Shown here piece by piece: positions 58,568 to 64,000 of a stretch of DNA of 64,000 nucleotides. Positions within the stretch are counted from its first letter, which is position 1; each line of letters begins with the position of its first letter. The stretch lies in contig JADJYS010000001.1 in the NCBI GenBank assembly GCA_016719645.1, positions 434,001 to 498,000 of the forward strand. Reading direction: 5' to 3'. This stretch comes from a bacterium. GTDB taxonomy: Bacteria > Krumholzibacteriota > Krumholzibacteriia > LZORAL124-64-63. The notes beneath the pieces were generated by a model. It was not told the DNA's origin and searched no databases. It saw nothing but the letters and a program-made list of their open reading frames with translations. The position numbers were made by a program, and so were the translations under genes.

Positions 58568-61117
58568 ATGCTGGCACCCGACTGGTACCGCCGCCCGACG
58601 TTCCTGATCGCGACGGGCATCTTCGTCCTCGCGACGATCGTCTACTGCCTGACCCTGTCGCCGACGCTGAGCTTCTGGGACTGCGGCGAGTACATCACCA
58701 CCGCCCACATCATGGGCGTCCCGCACCAGCCCGGCACCCCGCTCTACGTCCTGGTGGGGCGCTTCTTCGACATCCTGCTCGCGCCGCTGGCCGGCACCGC
58801 GGCGGCGGTCAACTTCATGTCGGCCTTCTTCAGCGCCCTGGCCCTGGTGTTCCTCTACCTGACGATCCAGGACATCGCCCGGCGCGCGGACCCCGACGGC
58901 GGCTGGCTGCCCCACGCCGGCGGCGTGGTGGGCGCGCTGTTCCTGCTGTTCAGCGAGACCTACTGGAACAACGCCGTCGAGGCCGAGGTGTACGGCCTGG
59001 CGGCCTTCGTCGTGGCCTTCCTGACCTGGCTCGGCGTGAAGTGGTACGACCTGCGGGCCGAGGCGCACAGCGACCGGCTGCTGTACCTCGTCATCTACCT
59101 GCTGGGCCTGGGGGTCGGCTTCCACCTGGGCACGCTGCTGGTCTACCCGGGGATCTTCCTGCTGATCCTGCTGGCGCGCGGGCGCCGTCTGGCGCTGGTG
59201 GATCTCATGGGCGTCAGCGTCGGCCTCGGCCTGTTCCTGCTCTCGACGATGGTCAAGGACGACGTCGTGATCATCGGCGGCCTCGTCCTGCTGCTGGCCT
59301 ACGCGGTCTGGCGCGCCTTCGGCGGCAAGCCCTTCATCCTGATCGGCTGCGGCGTGTTCCTGCTCGGCCTGAGCGTCCACCTGATCCTGCTGATCCGCGC
59401 CGGCCTCGACCCGGCCCTCAACAACACGCAGCCCGACACCTTCCAGACCCTGATGTCGGTGCTGCGCCGCGAGCAGTACCCGCCCATCGACCCGCTGGTG
59501 CGCCGGGCCGATCTCTGGTGGCAGGTCCGCTACTACTACGGCTTCCTGCTGGACCAGTTCAGCTTCCTGGACCTCGGCTCGCTGCGCCTGACGCGCCTGC
59601 TGACGATCCTGGTGCCGATCTTCCTGGGCCTGCTCGGGGCGATCCACGGCTACTTCCGCAGCCGGCCCTGGTTCTGGATGCTGCTGGTGAACTACCTGAT
59701 CAACGCCGACATCCTGAACCTCTACCTGAACTTCTCGGACAACGAGGTCCGCGCGCGCGACTACTTCTACGCGACCGGGTTCATGTTCTTCGCGCTGTTC
59801 ATCGGCCTGGGCGCCGCGGCGCTGCTGCGCTACCTCTGCGGGCCGCTCGCGGCGCGCGGGGCCCGCAACCCGCCGCCGGCCCGCATCGGCCGGGCGGCGG
59901 CCGGGACGGCCGCGGCCCTGGTCCTGGTCGCGGCCCTGCCGGCGCTCGCCCCCGGCAGCGCGAAGTGGTACACGCACGACCGCTCCGAGAACCGCGTGGC
60001 CCACGAGTACGCCTGGAACCTCCTGGCCGGGCTGGATCCCGGCGCCATCGTCTTCACCAACGGCGACAACGACACCTACCCTCTGTGGTACCTGCAGGAG
60101 GTGGAGGGTTTCCGGCGCGACGTCACGGTCGTCAACCTGGCGCTGATCAACCTGCCCTGGTACATCAAGCAGATGAAGCGCCGCAACCCGCCGATGCCCG
60201 TCTCCTACGACGACACGCAGGTCGAGCAGCTGCGGCCGGTCCTCTACGAGGACCCCGACACGGGGCGGCGGGAGGTCGTGTACGTGCGCGACTACATCGT
60301 GCACGACATCATCCAGAACCGCGGCCAGCGCCCGGTCTTCTTCGCGGTGACCATCCCCCAGGAGAACATGGCCCGCTACTTCACCATGCTCCAGATGGAG
60401 GGGCTGGCGTACCGCTTCACGGGGGTCAAGGGGACCGACGGCATGCCCACGGTCGACAGCGACCGCCTGCTGGCGAACTGCTACGGGATCTACGACTTCA
60501 GCGCCACCCTGGACGGCGACTCGGAACGCCGCCGCACCGAGTTCCGCGCGCAGAACGACCTGCCGCGGAACCCGACCCCCGAGGGCGAGGTCCGCGAGGT
60601 CCTGGGCGAGCGCGACTGGCGCTTCGACGGCCTGTGGCGGCACAACGGCCGCCACCGCGAGGACGTCTATTTCGACCGCAACTCCGAGAACCTGCTGGGC
60701 AACTACCCGGCGGGCCTGATCCGCGCGGGCTACGACTACATCATGAAGGCGCAGGCGCCCGACGCCACCGACGCCGTCTACGACGAGATGATCGCCAAGG
60801 CGGAGCACGCCTTCGAGCTGGCCAGCAGCTTCGACCCCACGTTCCCGATGGTGACCGACATCTACCCCATGGTGCTGATCGAGCGCGGGCGCGCCCGCGA
60901 CGCCGTCGCCCACGTCCAGCGTCTCCACGGGGCGATCCCGCCCAAGGACGAGCAGGCCATGATCCCGCAGCTGGTCCAGGCCATGGTGCAGCGGGGCGAG
61001 AACGCCACGGCGACCGCCTGGATGGAGCAGCGCCTGCGCGACGACCCGCAGGACGCCGCGGCCCGCCGCCAGCTCGACGCGCTGCGCGCCCAGGGCGGCG
61101 CCGGGGAAGCGCCGTGA
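58568..61117 (+). CDS. DUF2723 multi-spanning membrane protein (TMEM260-like glycosyltransferase)
   Basis: An 849-residue protein. The first 460 residues hold about 10-12 membrane segments; SPTLSFWDCGEYITTAHIMGVPHQPGTPLYVLVG with its Asp-Cys-Gly-Glu is the DUF2723 signature, related to lipid-linked-sugar (O-mannosyl) transferases. A periplasmic segment follows (FTNGDNDTYPLWYLQEVEG, NLALINLPWYIKQMK), then a helical, TPR-like C-terminus. The start is the ATG at 58568 with GAGGAA upstream. It probably transfers sugars to exported proteins. Confidence 0.9.
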   Translation: MLAPDWYRRPTFLIATGIFVLATIVYCLTLSPTLSFWDCGEYITTAHIMGVPHQPGTPLYVLVGRFFDILLAPLAGTAAAVNFMSAFFSALALVFLYLTIQDIARRADPDGGWLPHAGGVVGALFLLFSETYWNNAVEAEVYGLAAFVVAFLTWLGVKWYDLRAEAHSDRLLYLVIYLLGLGVGFHLGTLLVYPGIFLLILLARGRRLALVDLMGVSVGLGLFLLSTMVKDDVVIIGGLVLLLAYAVWRAFGGKPFILIGCGVFLLGLSVHLILLIRAGLDPALNNTQPDTFQTLMSVLRREQYPPIDPLVRRADLWWQVRYYYGFLLDQFSFLDLGSLRLTRLLTILVPIFLGLLGAIHGYFRSRPWFWMLLVNYLINADILNLYLNFSDNEVRARDYFYATGFMFFALFIGLGAAALLRYLCGPLAARGARNPPPARIGRAAAGTAAALVLVAALPALAPGSAKWYTHDRSENRVAHEYAWNLLAGLDPGAIVFTNGDNDTYPLWYLQEVEGFRRDVTVVNLALINLPWYIKQMKRRNPPMPVSYDDTQVEQLRPVLYEDPDTGRREVVYVRDYIVHDIIQNRGQRPVFFAVTIPQENMARYFTMLQMEGLAYRFTGVKGTDGMPTVDSDRLLANCYGIYDFSATLDGDSERRRTEFRAQNDLPRNPTPEGEVREVLGERDWRFDGLWRHNGRHREDVYFDRNSENLLGNYPAGLIRAGYDYIMKAQAPDATDAVYDEMIAKAEHAFELASSFDPTFPMVTDIYPMVLIERGRARDAVAHVQRLHGAIPPKDEQAMIPQLVQAMVQRGENATATAWMEQRLRDDPQDAAARRQLDALRAQGGAGEAP

Positions 61118-62121
61118 CGGGCGCCGCGGGCCTGCCCGCCGGCGCGCGCGTCGTGGTGACCGGCTGCGCCGGCTTCATCGGCAGCCACCTCGCCGAGGCC
61201 CTGCTGGACCGCGGCTGCGAGGTCGTCGGCGTCGATTCGCTGAACGACTACTACGACCCGGCGCTCAAGCGCGAGAACCTGGCGCCGCTGCTGGCGAGGC
61301 CGGGCTTCGCCTTCCGCCACGCCGACCTGAACGACCTCGACGCGGTCGACCTGCTCGCCGGCAGCCGCGCCGTGTTCCACCTGGCCGCCCAGGCCGGCGT
61401 GCGCGCCAGCTGGGGCCGGTCGTTCGGCGACTACCTGGCCCGCAACCTGGCCGCCACCCAGCGCCTGCTGGAGGCCTGCCGGCACCCGCGGGTGGCGCCG
61501 GACCTCGCCCGCTTCGTCTACTCCAGCTCGAGTTCGGTCTACGGCGACCGCCTCGACCTGCCGGTGACCGAGCGCGCCCTGCCGCAGCCGTTCTCCCCGT
61601 ACGGCGTGACCAAGCTGGCGGCCGAGCACCTCTGCGTGCTCTACAGCGCCAACCACGGCGTGCCGACCACGTCCCTGCGCTACTTCACCGTCTACGGCCC
61701 GCGCCAGCGGCCCGACATGGCCTTCCGCAAGTTCCTCGAGGCGGCCTTCGACGGGCGGCCCTGGATCGTCTTCGGCGACGGTTCCCAGACCCGGGACTTC
61801 ACCTACGTGGCGGACGCCGTCGAGGCGAACCTGCTGGCGGTCGGGGCCCCGGGCCCCTGGGCCGTGTACAACGTCGGCGGCGGCTCGCGCGTCCGGCTGG
61901 ACGAGGCCCTGGCGACCATGCGCGACCTGCTGCGCGAGGCGGCGCCCGGGCTCGAGGTGCGGATCGAGCACGTGCCGGTCGAGAAGGGCGACGTGCGCGA
62001 CACCTGGGCCGACCCCGGCCGCATCCGCGACGAGATCGGCTACGTGGCGCGGGTCCCCTTCGGCGAGGGGCTGCGCCGCGAGGTGCTCTGGGTCGCCGCC
62101 CGCAGGAGGGGACATGCCTGA
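61114..62121 (+). CDS. NAD-dependent sugar-nucleotide epimerase
   Basis: A 335-residue extended SDR. NAD motif GCAGFIGSHLAEAL, the GVDSLNDYYDPALKRENL segment typical of UDP-glucuronate 4-epimerases, HLAAQAGVRASW, SSSSSVYG, YGVTKLAAEHL (catalytic Tyr/Lys), and FTVYGPRQRPDMAF. The closest class is UDP-glucuronate/UDP-glucose 4-epimerase; the exact substrate is not certain. GTG start overlapping the upstream stop. Confidence 0.9.
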   Translation: MTGAAGLPAGARVVVTGCAGFIGSHLAEALLDRGCEVVGVDSLNDYYDPALKRENLAPLLARPGFAFRHADLNDLDAVDLLAGSRAVFHLAAQAGVRASWGRSFGDYLARNLAATQRLLEACRHPRVAPDLARFVYSSSSSVYGDRLDLPVTERALPQPFSPYGVTKLAAEHLCVLYSANHGVPTTSLRYFTVYGPRQRPDMAFRKFLEAAFDGRPWIVFGDGSQTRDFTYVADAVEANLLAVGAPGPWAVYNVGGGSRVRLDEALATMRDLLREAAPGLEVRIEHVPVEKGDVRDTWADPGRIRDEIGYVARVPFGEGLRREVLWVAARRRGHA

Positions 62122-63049
62122 CGTCCGGCCCGACCTCTCGGTGGTGGTGCCCGCCCTGAACGAGGCGGACTCGCTGCCCGAACTGGTGGCGCGCATCGCG
62201 GACGCGGCCGCCGCGGCCGGCCTGTCGCACGAGGTGTGGATCGTCGACGACGGCAGCACCGACGACACGCCCGCCGTGCTCGAGCGCCTGCACGCCGCCG
62301 ACCCCCGCGTCCGCGGCCTGGAGTTCACGCGCAACCACGGCAAGGCCGCCGCCCTGGCGGCCGGCTTCGCGGCCGCCGCCGGCCGCTACGTGATCACCAT
62401 GGACGCCGACCTGCAGGACGACCCCGCGGAGATCCCGCACCTGGTGGCGAAGCTGGAGGAGGGCTACGACCTCGTCTCGGGCTGGAAGCAGGACCGCAAG
62501 GACGGCTTCGTCAAGAACACCTCGTCGCGGTTCTTCAACGCGGTCACCAGCCGCGCCGTGGGGCTGCGCCTGCACGACTACAACTGCGGCCTGAAGGCCT
62601 ACCGCCGCGAGGTCGTCGAGGCCGTGCGCCTCTACGGCGAGATGCACCGCTACATCCCGGCGCAGGCCTACCGCGAGGGGTTCCGCGTGACCGAGATCCC
62701 CGTGCGGCACCACCGCCGCCGCCACGGCGTCACCAAGTACGGCCCGGCCCGCTTCCTCAACGGCTTCCTGGACCTGCTGACCCTGATGTTCCTCAGCTCG
62801 CGCTCCGCGTCGCCGCTGCACCTGTTCGGGCGGATCGGCGCGGCCAGCTTCGCGGTCGGCGGCGCGATCCTGGCCTGGTTCGTCGTGCAGTGGGCGCTGG
62901 GCCACGGCCTGCGCGTGCGGCCGCTGATGCTGCTGGGCGCGGGCCTGGTCATCGTCGCGGTCCAGTTCGTCAGCCTCGGCCTGATCGCCGAACTCGTGGT
63001 GGCGGGCCATCATCCCGAGACCGGCTACCGTGTCCGTCGCCGCCACTGA
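62114..63049 (+). CDS. GT2 glycosyltransferase with membrane anchor (DPM1/ArnC-like)
   Basis: A 311-residue enzyme. LSVVVPALNEADSLPELV, VDDGSTDDT, MDADLQDDP (metal-binding DxD) and DYNCGLKAYRREV are in order. Two C-terminal membrane segments (about 235-257 and 271-293) follow. It probably loads a sugar on polyprenyl phosphate. Its 5' end overlaps the epimerase and its 3' end overlaps the next gene by 20 nt. Confidence 0.92.
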   Translation: MPDVRPDLSVVVPALNEADSLPELVARIADAAAAAGLSHEVWIVDDGSTDDTPAVLERLHAADPRVRGLEFTRNHGKAAALAAGFAAAAGRYVITMDADLQDDPAEIPHLVAKLEEGYDLVSGWKQDRKDGFVKNTSSRFFNAVTSRAVGLRLHDYNCGLKAYRREVVEAVRLYGEMHRYIPAQAYREGFRVTEIPVRHHRRRHGVTKYGPARFLNGFLDLLTLMFLSSRSASPLHLFGRIGAASFAVGGAILAWFVVQWALGHGLRVRPLMLLGAGLVIVAVQFVSLGLIAELVVAGHHPETGYRVRRRH

Positions 63050-63986
63050 CACCCCCGGCACCACGGGGACGCCGCCGCCGTCCCTGGCGGTGGTCGTCGT
63101 CAACTGGAACGGCCGGGACCATCTGCCCGAGTGCATCGGGTCCCTGCTCGCCGACGGCTACGACCCCCTGCGCATCGTCGTGGTCGACAACGCGTCGAGC
63201 GACGACTCGGTCCGGTTCTGCCGCGACGCCTTCCCCTCGGTCGAACTCGTCATCTCGGACCGCAACCGCTACTGGGCGGGCGGCAACAACCTCGGCCTGC
63301 GGCACCTGCTCGCGACCGGGGGCGCGGATTACACGCTGCTGCTCAACAACGACACCATCGTGCCGCAGGGCAGCCTCGCCCGGCTCGTGGCGGCGGCCGA
63401 CCGCGAGCCGCGGGCCTGGGCGGCCACGCCGCGCATCTGCTTCGCCGACGAACCCTGGCGCATCTGGTACGACGGCGGGCGGGTCGGCCGCTACACCGGC
63501 TGGGTGGGGCACCAGGGCATCCGCCAGGCCGCGGGCCGGCGGCCGCTGGACGAGCGGTTCGTGGAATACGGGACGGGCTGCGCGCTGCTGCTGACGCGGC
63601 GGGCCCTGGCGGCCGTGCCGGAACTGGACGAGGCCTACACCTTCTACGGCGAGGACACCGACTACTGCCTGCGCCTGCGGGCCGCGGGCGGCCTGATCCT
63701 GCACGTCCCGCGGTCCCTGATCCTGCACAAGGTCAGCGCCTCGGTCGGCGCCTGGTCGCCCCGCAAGGCCTACCTGCGCAGCCGCAGCCACGTCCGCCTG
63801 CTGCGGCGCCACTGGCGCGGAGCGGCGCGCGCGGCGCTGTGGCCCTGCCAGGCGGCCTACTTCGCCGGGCACGCCGTCTGGCACCTGTGGCAGGGGAGGC
63901 CCGCCGTCGCCAGCGCCGTCCTGATGGGCGCCCTGGACGAGCTGGCGGGCCGACCCACGGAACCCCCTGTCGCTCCGCGGGTTTGA
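63030..63986 (+). CDS. GT2 glycosyltransferase (rhamnosyltransferase-like)
   Basis: A 318-residue GT-A enzyme. LAVVVVNWNGRDHLPECIGSLL, VVDNASSDDSV, LLNNDTIV (DxD equivalent) and FYGEDTDYCLRLRAAG are the pattern of GT2 rhamnosyltransferases such as WbbL. This fits the rfbD gene at 28.4 kb, but the link is inference. The GTG start lies inside the previous gene. It is complete at the window end, and the cluster probably continues. Confidence 0.9.
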   Translation: MSVAATDTPGTTGTPPPSLAVVVVNWNGRDHLPECIGSLLADGYDPLRIVVVDNASSDDSVRFCRDAFPSVELVISDRNRYWAGGNNLGLRHLLATGGADYTLLLNNDTIVPQGSLARLVAAADREPRAWAATPRICFADEPWRIWYDGGRVGRYTGWVGHQGIRQAAGRRPLDERFVEYGTGCALLLTRRALAAVPELDEAYTFYGEDTDYCLRLRAAGGLILHVPRSLILHKVSASVGAWSPRKAYLRSRSHVRLLRRHWRGAARAALWPCQAAYFAGHAVWHLWQGRPAVASAVLMGALDELAGRPTEPPVAPRV

Positions 63987-64000
63987 CCGTTTCTCGGGAG

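Overview
The window is about 64 kb of very GC-rich, densely coded bacterial chromosome, mostly on the + strand, with many 4-nt ATGA/GTGA/TTGA stop-start overlaps. The envelope is Gram-negative: TonB/ExbB/ExbD, several outer-membrane beta-barrels ending in aromatic residues, lipoproteins, GmhA, and an LpoA-like protein. The housekeeping gene orders resemble Bacillus: tadA-ffs-dnaX-ybaB-recR, ispE-spoVG-prs-ctc-pth and smc-ftsY. This mix, with a SelA gene and a Roadblock/MglA-like GTPase pair, fits an uncultured deep lineage such as Eisenbacteria, Krumholzibacteriota or relatives. That placement is an inference; no rRNA is present to test it. I saw no phage, insertion sequence or CRISPR array.

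Layout. 0-13.7 kb: two paralogous secreted proteins, ComM, an outer-membrane protein, MurB, then a TonB-ExbB-ExbD / lipoprotein / FadL-like barrel / TPR / MnmA / AsmA-like series. 13.7-20.2 kb: six tRNA genes (Ser-UGA, Ser-GCU, Arg-ACG before the nickel operon; Arg-ACG, Ser-GGA, Ser-CGA after it), tRNA-Ala, the SRP RNA and tadA. Between the two near-identical tRNA-Arg copies lies a seven-gene minus-strand nickel operon: NikK-, NikL-, outer-membrane barrel, NikM, NikQ, NikO and NikR, with a candidate NikR operator in front. 20.2-32.5 kb: dnaX, ybaB, recR, MglB/MglA-like pair, pgpA, cinA (frameshifted), thpR, recA, recX, rfbD, gmhA, a DPPR-synthase-like UbiA enzyme, a DUF362-like protein and ispE. 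32.5-37 kb: spoVG, tRNA-Gln, prs, ctc/rplY, pth, rpsF, rpsR, rplI. 37-46.3 kb: a PpiC lipoprotein, an LpoA-like lipoprotein, a second TonB-like protein with a tandem-domain amidase (minus strand), selA and a ParA-like/SPOR-like membrane protein. 46.4-55.6 kb: smc, ftsY, an FMN riboswitch with ribD-ribE-ribBA-ribH, and nusB. 55.6-64 kb: a surface-glycan cluster (methyltransferase, GT4, LPG-synthase-type membrane protein, DUF2723 protein, sugar epimerase, two GT2 enzymes) that probably continues past the window.

The most interesting part is the nickel locus. NikM carries His at position 2, and the three exported partners (NikK, NikL and a barrel not normally listed with NikMQO) are each predicted to begin with His after signal cleavage. 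NikO ends in a His-rich tail and NikR closes the operon. This suggests a nickel route from outer membrane to cytoplasm, flanked by tRNA-Arg direct repeats. Three genes (tonB, asmA-like, cinA) each carry one apparent frameshift; sequencing or assembly indels are as likely as real decay.
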